From positions 8,672,501-8,736,500 of the forward strand of contig NC_073360.2 of the NCBI RefSeq assembly GCF_027580225.2: DNA of 64,000 nucleotides, read 5' to 3'. A program made the position numbers and the translations under genes. The notes below the pieces were generated by a model. It had not been told where the DNA came from and did not search any database. It worked only from the letters and a program-made list of their open reading frames with translations. The stretch is from Misgurnus anguillicaudatus. Taxonomy: Eukaryota > Chordata > Actinopteri > Cypriniformes > Cobitidae. Shown here piece after piece: positions 1 to 12,157 of the stretch; within the stretch, counting starts at the first letter, position 1; each line of letters opens with the position of its first letter.

Positions 1-126
1 GCGCTCCGTCCAGTGGCCACGTAGATCGAGCTTGCCTTCACTTGTGCATAATGCAAGGCATCTGCTTTTTGCTTTTCCATCGAGAAGAGGACACCTTGAG
101 ATCAGATACAGAAACATGCAACCGCA

Positions 127-199
127 GCCCGGCTAGCTCAGTCGGTAGAGCATGAGACTCTTAATCTCAGGGTCGTGGGTTCGAGCCCCACGTTGGGCG
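127..199 (+). tRNA. tRNA-Lys, anticodon CTT
   Basis: The 73-nt cloverleaf has acceptor stem GCCCGGC paired with GTTGGGC (G-T wobbles included), an A box TAGCTCAGTCGG, anticodon loop CTCTTAA with CTT, and a B box GGTTCGAGCCC. It matches the standard vertebrate tRNA-Lys(CTT) form, has no intron, and CCA is not encoded. No run of four T follows within about 100 bp, so the usual Pol III terminator is absent nearby. Confidence 0.97.
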
Positions 200-425
200 T
201 GTCAGCTGCTTCTCTCGTTGGAGCTCTTCTCTGCAGCCCTGGGTTCCATGTCGTGGGAACTTCAGAAAAATCCTGACCAAGGCATCTTTGCGTTTCTGTT
301 GCAAAAGAGGTTTCCCATGCTCTCCTGTGTACACGGTTGTGTCTCCACTCTTCGCGTTATCCTTTTCGCCTGCTGACAAGAGCCCTCTGATGTGTCTGCC
401 ACCATCCCACGTCACGCTGTCGTCC

Positions 426-499
426 GTCTCTGTGGCGCAATCGGTTAGCGCGTTTGGCTGTTAACCGAAAGGTTGGTGGTTCGAGCCCACCCAGGGACG
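426..499 (+). tRNA. tRNA-Asn, anticodon GTT
   Basis: The 74-nt cloverleaf has acceptor GTCTCTG paired with CAGGGAC, a D arm with GCGC pairing, anticodon loop CTGTTAA with GTT, and a T arm GGTGG-TTCGAGC-CCACC. A TTTT terminator lies at about 508-511. The anticodon stem has a T-G wobble where I remember a C-G pair in the usual vertebrate gene, which should not prevent folding. Confidence 0.97.
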
Positions 500-1451
500 T
501 TGGAAGCTTTTCAATGACACGCAGAGCGCCACAGGGCCATGTCAGCCTTGTAGCCATCTGAAAAACAATAGGTTCTTCTTCTTCACTTGTGCCACTTCAC
601 TGGGTTTTTGAAGGATTTATTTACAGGAATGTATGATCAGAGTCTTACAGCTCAAAGACCCGGAATTTAAAAAACTGTGTAAAGAAGTACCTTGGTGCCA
701 CCAAAAGGAACAAGTCCAAGCCGAAACCCAGTTGTAACCGTGACTGAAAGAGGTTATTGCTCTAGGGCATGCTCACGCTACAGGACTGTGAGAGTAACTG
801 AAGTGTTGTGGCGCTCACACTGCACGACAAGGTTCCTGTCATCTGCCACGAGCCAGAGGTCTCGCAGCAGACCTTGAATATTCTGCCTGCGATAGCGCCC
901 TCCGTCCAGTGGCCACCGAGCTTGCCTTAACTTGTGCAACATGCAAGGCATCTGCTTTTTGCTGTTCCATCGAGAAGGGGACACCTTGTGACTGGGCTCT
1001 TTCACTTGTGCCACTGCACTGGGATTTTGAAGGATTAATTTAAAGGACTGTCTGATCAGAGTATTAAAGTTCAAAGACTGGAATTTAAAAAACTGTGTAA
1101 AGAAGTACCTTGGTGCCACCAAAAGGAACACGTCCAAGCCGAAACCCAGTTGTAACTGTGACTGAAAGTGGTCTGAAAGAGGTTATTGTCTCAGGGCAAG
1201 CTCGTGCTACAGGGCCGTGAGAGTAACTGAAGTGGTGTGGCGCTCACACTGCATGACAAGATTCCTGTCATCTGCCACGAGCCAGAGGTCTCGCAGCAGA
1301 CCTTGAATATTCTGCCTGCGATAGCGCGCTCCGTCCAGTGGCCACGTAGATCGAGCTTGCCTTCACTTGTGCAACATGCAAGGCATCTGCTTTTTGCTTT
1401 TCCATCGAGAAGAGGACACCTTGAGATCAGATACAGAAACATGCAACCGCA

Positions 1452-1524
1452 GCCCGGCTAGCTCAGTCGGTAGAGCATGAGACTCTTAATCTCAGGGTCG
1501 TGGGTTCGAGCCCCACGTTGGGCG
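1452..1524 (+). tRNA. tRNA-Lys, anticodon CTT (second copy)
   Basis: The sequence is identical to the copy at 127-199 and sits at the same place in the second 1,325-bp unit. A and B boxes and the CTT anticodon are intact. As in the first copy, no TTTT run occurs in the next 100 bp. Confidence 0.97.
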
Positions 1525-1750
1525 TGTCAGCTGCTTCTCTCGTTGGAGCTCTTCTTTGCAGCCCTGGGTTCCATGTCGTGGGAACTTCAGAAAAATCCTG
1601 ACCAAGGCGTCTTTGCGTTTCTGTTGCAAAAGAGGTTTCCCATGCTCTTCTGTGTACACGGTTGTGTCTCCACTCTTCGCGTTATCCTTTTCGCCTGCTG
1701 ACAAGAGCCCTCTGATGTGTCTCCCACCATCCCACGTCACGCTGTCGTCC

Positions 1751-1763
1751 GTCTCTGTGGCGC
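1751..1763 (+). pseudogene. Truncated tRNA-Asn (first 13 nt only)
   Basis: This is the point where the second duplicated unit should hold tRNA-Asn. Only GTCTCTGTGGCGC remains before the sequence changes completely. It marks the breakpoint of the duplication or a later rearrangement. Confidence 0.8.
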
Positions 1764-1804
1764 TACTTGGATCAGGATCGTCGGTCTCTAAGGCTCTGTT
1801 CTCG

Positions 1805-1935
1805 TCCAATCGCTGATCTCGCTGTCCATTGTGAGAATGGACGAGAGCCAATCACGTCGCTCGCTGTCCATTGTGAGAATGGACGAGAGCCAATCGCATC
1901 GCTCGCTCTCCATTGTGAGAGAGCCAATTGCAAGC
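1805..1935. repeat. Short tandem repeat of about 43 bp, three copies
   Basis: Three copies of a unit built on TCGCTGTCCATTGTGAGAA plus GGACGAGAGCCAATC follow one another directly. Each full unit contains a perfect 7-bp hairpin, GTCCATT-GTGAG-AATGGAC. The array starts just after the truncated tRNA-Asn and may be linked to that rearrangement. Confidence 0.75.
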
Positions 1936-2159
1936 CACTCACCGCCGCTTATATTCGTTATAGGGATATCGACACTTTACTCTCTGGAAATTATCTGTGA
2001 AGTTATAACTGATCAAAGTAAGTAATAAATATACTTTCTTCTTCTTTTTACTATATTATTAACTGTCAATATATTCGTTAATTTTTTCCCCGTCACACAA
2101 CGTCGTTTTGTCGAGTGTCTCCTTTTAGTAATCGATAGTGATATAACGTTAAATTTGAA

Positions 2160-2540
2160 TGCTATCCTTATTAAATGCATTTAAAGACTTTATTTTGTGA
2201 TGTGTTATAAACTGTGGTCACGTTATCACGACATTTAAAACACCATTTAGTCAAATTAAAGTTCGGTTTGAATGTCATTTGTTATATAAACATGGTTTTA
2301 CTGTGGTAAAAGTTTTTGTGTTTATAAACTGTGGTAACGTTATCACGAGTTGCATATTATCTAACATTTAAAACACCATTTAGTCAGCTTAAAGTTCGGT
2401 TTAAGTGTTATATTGCCATGATTTTACTGTGGTAAAAGTGTTTGTGTTTATAAGCTCTAGTCACGTTATCACATGTTGCATGTAATCTAACATTTAAAAC
2501 GCTAAAAGTCAGCTTAAAGTTCGCTTTGAATAAAAAACAG
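2160..2540. repeat. Diverged tandem repeat, about 170 bp, up to three copies
   Basis: Phrases such as AACACCATTTAGTCA, TTAAAGTTCGGTTT, ATGGTTTTACTGTGGTAAAAG and TTATAAACTGTGGTCACG recur in the same order. No coding capacity is visible. Confidence 0.65.
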
Positions 2541-2639
2541 TGTGTGACTGTATTACTAATAACGCCCATACTCCAGGCTTTCAACCAAATGAAAAGGACA
2601 AGCAGAGACAAGATCACAGATAACAAATTTATTAATCCA

Positions 2640-3750
2640 TTAAATTACTAAAACCACATTGAGCGAGACAGTAAAATTTACACAGGTCAACGAAATAGAC
2701 TTTGTTGTGGTTGGCTTACATGGGCCGTCCACCATACACTAACCAACACAAAAAAAATCAAAATACAAGAAGAGAGGAAAATAAAAAAATAAACTAATCA
2801 AGTTAGTTTATTTTCTCTGATTGCAATAAACAATTTACTGCTCAAATAATAAACACACACTTCAAACCAAATAAAGAACAAAATTATGTAAATCCACCCA
2901 ACACAAACCAAATAAGTCAAAATAATAAAAAAACACAATCACCCACAATAACTACACTACATTCTTGAGCAGTTTTAATGTAAAGCAGATCAAAGAAATA
3001 ATACAACTCAGATAACAAAATAATCAAAATACTAAATCAATTCAAAAAAACAAAGCCTAGTAAAACTATTATACTTGTACTAATAATGAAAAAAATAAAG
3101 CAACCAAAGACAAAATTTCAATACAACTCACACACACCACACACATACAACCAACAAATACACACAAACCAAAAGATTATACCATAATCAATCTGCTCCG
3201 TAAATGAGCAGCATTAATAAAAAAAACAAGAAATATCACAAACCCCAAATTCCAAAATAACCGAAATAAATCAATAAATAGACAGATCTAAATAATAATA
3301 CCAGATAATGACAGTAAAAGAAAAACACAATCTTACGTTAACTTCATTGTAAACACAGGACAAATACAATGAGCAAATAAACACAGGTCAAAAAGATTAC
3401 ACTTGATCTGCTCCGTTTAGCAGTATCCATACAAAAGAAGACAAAAAGAAATTTAACAAACCCCGAAATAACCGAAATGACTAAATCAATTAATAAACAA
3501 ACAAACAAACAAACAAACGAAATGATAATAGCTGATAATTACAACAAAACCGAAAAAAAATAAAAAAGCCAAAACAAACACACAATTTCAGTTAAACTCA
3601 CACACACAACAAAATACGATCAGCAAATAAATGAAAATCAAAAGGATTGCGTCACCGTTAATCTACTCCGTAAGTGAGCGATGTCAATATGCAGGAAGCA
3701 ACCCAAATACCAGATTACTAAATAACTAAATAAGTAAATTAACCATACAT
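2640..3750. repeat. A-rich, strand-asymmetric diverged repeat block
   Basis: The plus strand is very rich in A and poor in T and G over about 1.1 kb. A landmark phrase (ATCTGCTCCGTAAATGAGC and variants) recurs near 3190, 3410 and 3660, so a period of about 220-250 bp underlies the block. Short AACA runs occur near 3500. No gene is seen. It could be an old satellite or a decayed retroelement tail. Confidence 0.55.
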
Positions 3751-5040
3751 AAAGTTGCGCCGGTGAGGTGGCGAACACCATACAATCCCGAAATCAAGTT
3801 ACGGGTTTAGAGTGGCTCCAACATGGGCACCGTACAGGCATTAACAATGTTCAATGAACTTGCGGGCGCTCGATACAACCACGAGCGTACACTAAAAACC
3901 CGCTTCTCAAAGAGGAACGCTGATTTAACCGCAGCAAAGCAGCAACTGGCACTCTGAAAAACATTAAACATACTTTTGTTTGCTTTTCTTCTTCCTCCCC
4001 ACTCCTCTCCTATTTATAATCACACCAGAAGGGTAGGGAAAAATAAAATTACATTTTGCGTGTATAACACTCACATACTCACAGCGGATGCCTGGATATA
4101 CCCAACTAATCTAAAATAACACCAAACAAGCACATTAATCACACCTGTGAATTAAATAAACTTCCCCACAAACACCCGTATTCTAAATTTATAATTCCCT
4201 CCCATCTATACCCTTAAATTTAACCAAACCTACCTTTCCTGAGGAGTGAAGGAGATACAAGACCTACAGCAACAGGTCACATCGGTACAATGTCATGAAG
4301 AAAGCAAACTCACCTGTGCCTATATAGCTACGTGATTACCTGACGTACGCAACCACGCACCTGGTGCAATCTGTCTGCTCTTTTAAGGGGCTATGCCAGC
4401 TATTATTAAAGAGGCAATTCCACTACAAGTGTTATAGTTGTAAATGTTGTCATTCCTTAACATGGTTTTACTATGGTAAACGTGCAGTAAGCATAATTTT
4501 GGTTGGTGGATTGATTTCTATTTGTATTAAACAGTTTTTACTTTGAATATAATGGTTAAACTGTGATTAGTGAAACAAACCAAGGTTTTTGGTTACCATG
4601 GTTTAACTATACATGTTTTTTTTTGTAGTAAAACCATGGCTAATCATACATCATTTAGTTAGCTTGAATTTTTGTTTTTTTAATTAATTTGTTTGGCAAC
4701 ACTTTAGTGTGGGTATTAACTATGACTTGTCCCTTAAAAAGCTCCTTGTTTATTGCTTTATTTTATTAATAGTTAGTAAATTAGTTATTATGTTTAGGTA
4801 TTTGGTAGGATAAAGAATGTAAAATAAGGTCATGCAGAATAAGACATTAATATGTGTTTAATAATTACTAATAAACAGTCAATATTCTAGTAATATGCAT
4901 GCTAAAAAGCCACTAGTTAAAAAACCCTAAAATAAAGCTTTGCCATTTTATAGCTGTCATCATTATAATTTAATAAAAAGAAGGTGTAGTTGTCCAGTAC
5001 TTGCAAAAATACACTTGTTTACTATTATTTCCATGTTATG
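3750..5040. other. Non-coding stretch, no gene recognised
   Basis: A GC-richer island at about 3757-3960 is unlike its AT-rich neighbours and may be a fragment of an unidentified repeat. 4350-5040 is AT-rich with recurring ACCATGGTTT/AAACCATGG inverted motifs (4595-4640) typical of fish MITE debris. I see no supported exon. Confidence 0.4.
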
Positions 5041-5894
5041 TTCAGAGGAGCACAAAGCCAAAGAGCCACAAGGCTATGGGAGATGGCGAGTGGATGGCCA
5101 GGTTGAGGGCTTTTGCCAGCTCTGGAGTTTGGCCATCTGGAGGAGGAAATCGACCTTCCCCAAGACAGCGGAAGTGGTATGACCTCTACCAGAAGGTAAA
5201 GCAAAGTTACCTGTATTTTAGTATTTATTATGTTGTATGCAGGTCACCTGAAAATGATGCAGAAAACATCAGTAATGAGTCTTATATTTCAGATTGAGAA
5301 TGCCCCATGCAGGCTCATGGACAGACCACCCTCTTTGGAGGGTCCATGACCTGCAAGTGTGGTTTCCACACCACTAAGTTCATCTATTTGAAAATTACAT
5401 TTAATGTCGCATCACATATCTGTTATGCTGTTTCACTACACGTTATTCTATTCTGCTGTTGTTTTAGCAGCCTGCCACTGCCGCTTCATCTCCTGCCGCA
5501 CCTCCAGAGTCTAAGGCTTCAGACACAGCAACCGGCACAGTTGCCCCACAGTCTGAAGCTTCAGACACGGCCCCTGCCCCACGGACCTTCCTGAGGCCCC
5601 CTCCAAGTTTGTCAATGGTGAATGTTCTATCTGTAATTAATGTTTACTTAATTGTTTGTAGTTAAAATAATGCCGTGTAACTTAGTTGCATTATGGAATT
5701 AACTTTGTTTCTCTTCTTAGTTCACTAAGTCACGGTTTGGTGGGTCCCATTCGGCTTTAATAAAGCCAAATTTAGTGGATCGAAGGAGCCCCAGCCCCTC
5801 TCCTCCACCCTCTTCAAGGACCCCTAGTCCTTCTCCTCCCAGCCCCTCTCCTCCATCCTCTGTGAGGACGGCCACCCCTTCTCCATCCACTATG

Positions 5895-6065
5895 AGGACC
5901 CCGAGCCCATTCTCTGTTAAGGCCCCCAGTCCTGCTCCACCCTCTGTGAGGGCCCCCAGTCCTGCTCCACCCTCTGTGAGGACCTCCAGTCCTGCTTCAC
6001 CCTCTGTGAGGACCCCTCATCCTTCTCCACCCTCTGCGAGGACCCCCAGTCCTGCTCCACCCTCT
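5895..6065 (+). repeat. 30-bp coding minisatellite (Ser/Pro-rich linker)
   Basis: Units of about 30 bp encode variants of [10 protein letters not shown]. They lie in exon 4 of the DUF6729-like gene and end at a GTGAGT splice donor. The repeat keeps the frame and probably makes a disordered linker between the N-terminal segment and the zinc-binding core. Confidence 0.8.
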
Positions 6066-7733
6066 GTGAGTACAGCCGCATCAATTTAAAAAATTTTAAT
6101 ATAAATTTAATATAATTTAATAAGTAAGGTAAACATTTTCAAAACTCCACACAGCTAGCTATTCTTTCAAAACCTAATCTAATGCTTTCATTCTAGTGAA
6201 ACTAAACGAAAAGAGATCAAAAGTATGATAGTAAGAGTTTTATGAAAGGCAGTTATTATGAATTAAACATTTACTGTAGATAAAATACTTATTTTGTGTA
6301 GTGAAAACGATACTTTGTGGTTTAGTGTATAAGTGTATTATTCTAACACAATTGAAAATACGCTGAATGCTTAGATAAAAGGGTGCACTTTTATTATCTG
6401 TGATTTGATTATAAACATTTTAAAAAAATTACTAACTGCTTGTGAATATTCCACCAAAGCAATAAAAAACTAGTGGACAGCTTGTGGTGTATATTAGTGC
6501 AGCTTTTATTTATACATTAAACAAATTGTCTTCCAAACAGGAGGAGCCTGGAGGAGTCCAGCCAGCCCCTGCTGGGGCCCCAGCTTCATTCTGGTTGCCA
6601 GGTGAAATGAGCAAGACCATCCCTGTGCAGGACCAGCGGTGGATTGCAAACACCTTATTTCACTCTGGCAAGCTGCGGCCAGATTTGAAGCTGTGGTATG
6701 AGCCCCCTGTCCCAGCCCTTATTTACCACCAGACACCAACTCCTGACAGGTTCTTTACTCATCGGTTGATGGTGTGGATGCCCTACCACCTGTGGAAGGT
6801 GCGGGTGTCCTGCCCAGCTTGTGGCAAGAACCTGACAGGTTATGGTGTCCACAAGAGGGCTCGGAAGGTCCTGGACATTGAAAGATATTACCTGATGGTA
6901 ACAGAGACACTCAGGTGCACTGTGTGTTCTCTCAACTATCTGTCAACAAGTCAGACTGTCCGGGACCAGCTTGACCTGCCTCACCAGAAAATGTTCCGGC
7001 TGATCCTGACCCAAAAGTGAGTAAATCAGTGTAAAAAATATGTTGTTTGGGAAAACTGCCCTCGCAATTTAATTAATCACAGCAACAATGTGCATTTCAG
7101 GTATGCCTGTGACATCTGTGTCATTAGGCTGCTTCGGGACCGGACGCTGGGCAATAGTCCAGCTCGATTGGTGAGGCAGTTAAAGGAGAACCATGGGGAG
7201 GAATGGCTGAATCGGTTGGCACACTATGTTGGGGAGTGTGCTTACTTTGTGGATCGACCCAGCCTCTTTCCAGTGGTCTGCCAGGAGCCTCCAGAGCCCA
7301 TCGACATCCCCACCAGTCGTTGGCTGCTGTCCGTATACGGCAGGGACATCCTCTGCCGTTTAGACCATATAAAGGCCAGCATCACATCGACTTTTGGCAC
7401 CATCTTAAAGATGGATTCCACCAAAAAGGTAATAAATATTTTTTTCTCAAAACAGTAAGTTTGGATTAACAAGCAACTGAGAATTTTTACATGTATACGT
7501 GAACTTAATGTAAACATATTCTGCAAACATAAATGTAACGTATAATTCCTAAAGTTAATGTAATGTTTTTTGTGTGTGTATATATTGGAATATTGGCTTT
7601 TATTGAATTTGTACCTACTGTCTGAATCTGTATTTAAAATGCTCAGTGTAATACACAAACAAAACTTACATTCTTGTATAGAATATGAAGCAGATAGTCA
7701 ACAAAACAAATCCATGAAATTTGTGTCACGATC

Positions 7734-8123
7734 ATCTCAGAACCGCCAGAAATAAAAATGTAAGCGAATGTAAATGTAAAAATATTTATTAACAAAAATT
7801 AAGTTAACTCATAATAATTAACATTGAAAGCACTGCTATTTAGAAGTAAATAAAGACTGAGTAAGTAATGCAAAATAATAAACATTCCAACATAACAAAT
7901 AGGCCTGCTAACATATAACCCAATACTAAACAAATACATAAAGCAGACAAATAATCACAACAGAGCAACCCAAAACTAATGAAAAGCCAGAGGGCAACAT
8001 AAGGGGGCCAAATCAGAGAACCAAAAACTCATATATCCTACTCTGCAGGTATTTCACATGATGATTACCTCATAAGTCTGCCCCACAGCCAACTAAGCAA
8101 AACGGACCCAGAGGACCGTCACA
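7734..8123. mobile_element. Candidate LTR-like insert in intron (TGTCACG...CGTCACA ends)
   Basis: A 390-bp AT-rich segment starts TGTCACG and ends CGTCACA inside the intron between exons 7101-7428 and 8434-9229. The short TG...CA inverted ends suggest a solo LTR or a small non-autonomous element. I found no exact target duplication (flanks ATTTG and ATTGT), so this is tentative. Confidence 0.35.
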
Positions 8124-9714
8124 ATTGTTTATAACAAGTAAATATCCATGGTGAAAAAACATCTAAACATTTTGATCAGTGTGACACATGATCACAAAAA
8201 CACCTTTTTGTCACCTATTTAGAGACACAATAATTAGACTTTGAAGCATTAATTACATTTTCTGGTTTAGTTTAACATTTAACATTTGTGACAACTGCAC
8301 TTAAAGTTCAGAGAATGTAAAGAAGACTGTTTGAAATGCAAAGACTGTTTGGAAAAATCTGTCAAAGCGACTGAGAAAAACTGTAATGTTAATATTACAT
8401 CATGTCATGTGTCATTACATTTTTTAATTTCAGATCACAAAGAAGCTGGCTGGCCATGGACGGGGGACAGCACTCTGGGTCTCCTCAATAGGGAACGAGT
8501 TTGGCCAGATAGTGACCAGTGTCCTGTCAGTGCAGGAGGGGCCAGGACTGGACAGGATGGTGGCTGGTGTCATCGAGAGGTATCGCCAGGCAGCAGTTCC
8601 ACCCCCGGTTCTGCTGTATGTGGATTGTGGCTGTTGTGTCATGAGCGAGGGTGCAACCAGCAAGCTGCAGACCAGGTTTGGGCAATGGCCAGACCTCCAC
8701 ATACGGCTGGATATCTGGCACTTTATGAGAAGGCTGGCCGTGGGCTGCACCACCGATGCCCATCCCCTCTACCCCACCTTCATGGGATGCCTGTCTGCCT
8801 GCATCTTTGAGTGGGATGCTGGGGACCTCAGCCTGTTGCGGCAGGCAAAAAGACTGCAGCTGATGCAGGAGGGTGTGCCAGGTTTTTACTGATGTCCTGG
8901 TGGACAGGAGCATCAGTAAAAAGGACCTCAGCCTTTACTGCCGCAGGAGGACGCGGGGTGAAGAGGCCACCATACGCCTCATTGAGAGGTTGCTGCAGGA
9001 GCTGGGAGGGACCTTATGGGTGTGCCACTCCTGGATGAGGTGCGCATGGAGCACATCTGGCGTGTGCAGAAACGCCATGTCAAGTGCATCCAGGACTTGC
9101 CAGGAGTGGCACTTTACACAGAGATGGGCACCACAAAAAAATCAGGGGTCATCCTGACCAGGTATCGGTGTGCCAGAGGGTCCACATCCCTGGAGTCTTT
9201 TCATTGCCACCTGAACAGGTTCATTCCAGGTTGGTGTCTCACATGTATGATGTTTTAAATAATGATTGTTTTTTTCTATATTTTTGAATAATTTCTATGC
9301 ATTATTCAGATTGAATGGTAAGTTATTTTTTATTGGTATAAATGTCTTGTTCTTCTTCTAGGAACCAGTGCTAATGCGCTGAATTTCCAGCTCTACCTCC
9401 TGGAAGGCCTGAACAGGTGGAATCAAGTCGAGGGACTGCAGCAGTGACCAGCAAGCCAGCCTCTCTTCTCACCTACTCCGGGGATATGGCCCACTGCGTC
9501 CACACCAACAGCCTGAAGGTGTTTGGTCGGCCATTTGTGCCAACTTTCAGGCCCCCTGCCAAATATACTGGTATGTCTTACCCTTATCTGGCTGCATAAT
9601 ATTTTTTGGTTTGTGGGTTTTCAATGTTCTAACTAAACATTAAGTCTTTACTTTTATTAATCCCTCCAAAAAACAGTAATATTGTGAAAATTCTTCAATT
9701 TTAATAGGCTTTAA

Positions 9715-10135
9715 AGTATAATTTATTTCTGTGATGCAACGCTGAATTTTCACATCATTACTCCAGTCTTCAGAGTCACATGATTATTGTTACTAAATAT
9801 TTCTATTTTAAGTGAATCCTGAAAAAAGTATCACAGGATATAAAAAGCAACAAGCAGCACAACCATTTCCAACATTAATAAATCAGCACATTAGAATGAT
9901 TTCTAAAGGATCATGTGACACTGAAGACTTGAGTAATGATGATGATAAATTCAGCTTTGCATCATAAAATAAATTAGATTTTAGAAGTATGTTAAAATAG
10001 AAAAGTACTATTTTAAATATTACAATACAATTTTACAGTATTACTGTTCTTTTTTGTATTTTTGCAGGCTTGATGCACATAAAAGAATTCTTTCAAGAAA
10101 ATTGAAAAATATTAATGTTTCCAAACTTTTTTTTT
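9715..10135 (-). repeat. Common cyprinid interspersed repeat in intron
   Basis: The phrases ATCATTACTCCAGTCTTCAG, AGGATCATGTGACACTGAAGA and ATTACAGTATTACTGTT, in this order, belong to a repeat I recall as very frequent in zebrafish, carp and goldfish introns. It occupies most of the intron before the 10140 exon. Its class and orientation are uncertain. It supports a cyprinid source. Confidence 0.55.
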
Positions 10136-10440
10136 ACAGGAGAGCTTCTTGGTGTTGACTACCTCCCTCCTGAGTCAGACTGGACAGCCCCTGGTAGTGG
10201 AGCCTGACTCAGAAGAGACAGAGAACATGCTGGAGGATGTGGATGAAGACGAGGCAGAAGAAGACGAGGGCTTCGGGGAAGACGAAAGACATGATGTTAC
10301 TGTGTCAAGTCTTACTGATGACCCAAGCTTCTCTGTCTCCTCCCAATTTCTGCCCTCCTCTGAGTCTCTCTCCTCCACTAAGCCTGCTGTCCCCTCTGCC
10401 CAGCCTGCTGCCTCATTCACCATGGCTGCAGCCTCCTCCA

Positions 10441-10690
10441 CTCAGCCTGCTAGCCCCTCTGCCCAGCCTGCTGCCTCCTACACCCAGACTGCTGGCCCCC
10501 CTGCCCAGCCTGCTGCCTCCTACACCCAGACTGCTGGCCCCTCTGCCCAGCCTGCTGCCTCCTACACCCAGACTGCTGGCCCCTCTGCCCAGCCTGCTGC
10601 CTCCTACACCCAGACTGCTGGCCCCTCTGCCCAGCCTGCTGCCTCCTACACCCAGACTGCTGGCCCCTCTGCCCAGTCTGTTGCCTCTTC
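10441..10690 (+). repeat. 42-bp coding minisatellite (AQPAASYTQTAGPS)
   Basis: About six near-identical 42-bp units encode AQPAASYTQTAGPS inside the 10140-10778 exon of the DUF6729-like gene. The first unit has P for S at the last position. The array follows an acidic stretch (EDVDEDEAEEDE) and gives a long low-complexity Ser/Pro/Ala linker. The near-identity of units indicates recent expansion. Confidence 0.9.
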
Positions 10691-12157
10691 CACCATGGCT
10701 GCTTCCTCTGCTGCCTCCTCCACCCAGCCTGCTGCCATCTCCACGCCAAGTGCCTCGGCATCTTCAGAGGAGTCTGTGGTGTGTAAATACCTTATTACAA
10801 AATCAGAAATCACTGTGGTTATGTAACTGTAAATGTAAAACATGTAAATGTTAGGAAAAACCCATAGAAACTGACTGACCTGTATCTGAGACTTCCAAGA
10901 GTGTGAAGTTTAATGCTGGTCAACAAAAAGAAGGAATATGTATATATGTATTTGTGTATTGTCCCACTTCACTGTCTGTTTTTTTTTCAGTGTTTGGATA
11001 GCTCTGGTATGCCAGGCATGGACAGAGTAGACAGCCTGATGGAGTATCTCATGGAGCTTAGAAAACAGCCCTTTCTGGCCCTCACCAACCAGCAGGTCAG
11101 GAGCATTCAACTTTCTCTATTTTCCATCTTTGCCCTGTCATGCATTAACATTTGCACATGTTTTGTTTTCTCATATGCTGTGTATCATATGCTCTTTCTG
11201 CTTAGGTGAGCAATATTGTTGCTCTTTGGCAGAACCTGCTGGAGTATGACAGGCAGAGGGTGGTGTTTGCTGCCAGATACCAGATCAAGCAGAACACAGG
11301 GAGGTACAAGACCTCCAAGAAAAGGCAGGAGTTCACTCCAGGGGTGGAGAGTGTAAAGAGGCAGGCACTCACCACCACTGCCCCACTTGCCCAGTGGCCA
11401 GATTGTTGTCGCCTGGTTGTGACAATTTTTATCAGGCTCTGTGCTATCTATAAGAGTCCCAGGAAGAAGGGGGATAGCACAAAGTCCAGATGGGACCTCA
11501 TCCTGGAGGACTACAGGAATATCAGGCAACGCATTCTGGACAGGGCCGCTGTTATGGAGCACACCACGCTAGTTCAGTGGCACAACAAAAGGGTAGCTAA
11601 ACATGACACTGCAGTATCAAAGCAAGGGCTGCTACTGCCTAGTAGGTTGTCTGTGGCGACTGATCCTTTACTCCCTGCCCATATGCGCCCCCCGTCTGCA
11701 TCCCCCCAGTCAGGTCCGGCTCACCAGTACCACATGCCCAGCAGCACTGTGGGCCAGGCACAGGTGAAGAGGAAACGGAGAATCCCTTCAGCCCCAGTGG
11801 TGATGACAATGCCAGCTGAGCAACAACAAACCCGGCGGCAACTTTTCCCTGCTCCACCCCCGGGCCCTCAATTGGTCATGGTGACGCCAATGGTCTCACA
11901 GGGACTCACAGGGCCTGTCCTGGTTGCTGCTCCACAGGCTCTCAGGGTCAGCCTTTCCTCTGCACATCCTGCCCCTCCTGCTGCTGCTCCCCCAGTTCGA
12001 AAAATGACCCGTCATGTGCCACACAACACATGCAAAAAATGCGGGCAGTTCAGAACAGCTGATACTGGGCATAGCCAGTACAAGGGGGTGATATACTGCC
12101 CCTCTGTAGAAACAGTTACAAAGGAGCAGTGGTTGGAGGAAATAAAAAAAAACCTCT

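Larger units (their letters stand above)
1..1763. repeat. Tandemly duplicated tRNA-bearing unit (1,325-bp period)
   Basis: Bases 1 to about 438 recur at 1326-1763 at a constant offset of 1,325 with only scattered substitutions. Both copies carry a tRNA-Lys gene. A nested period of about 420 bp is also visible: the stretch near 580-960 resembles that near 1000-1380. The second copy diverges abruptly inside the tRNA-Asn gene at about 1763. Such duplication is typical of vertebrate tRNA gene clusters. The window starts inside the array, so more units may lie upstream. Confidence 0.85.

Noticed and set aside
10237..10854. 205-codon frame and minus-strand 103-codon frame
   Set aside because: Shadow frames over the 42-bp coding repeat. 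Only the frame starting near 10149 continues the family sequence.
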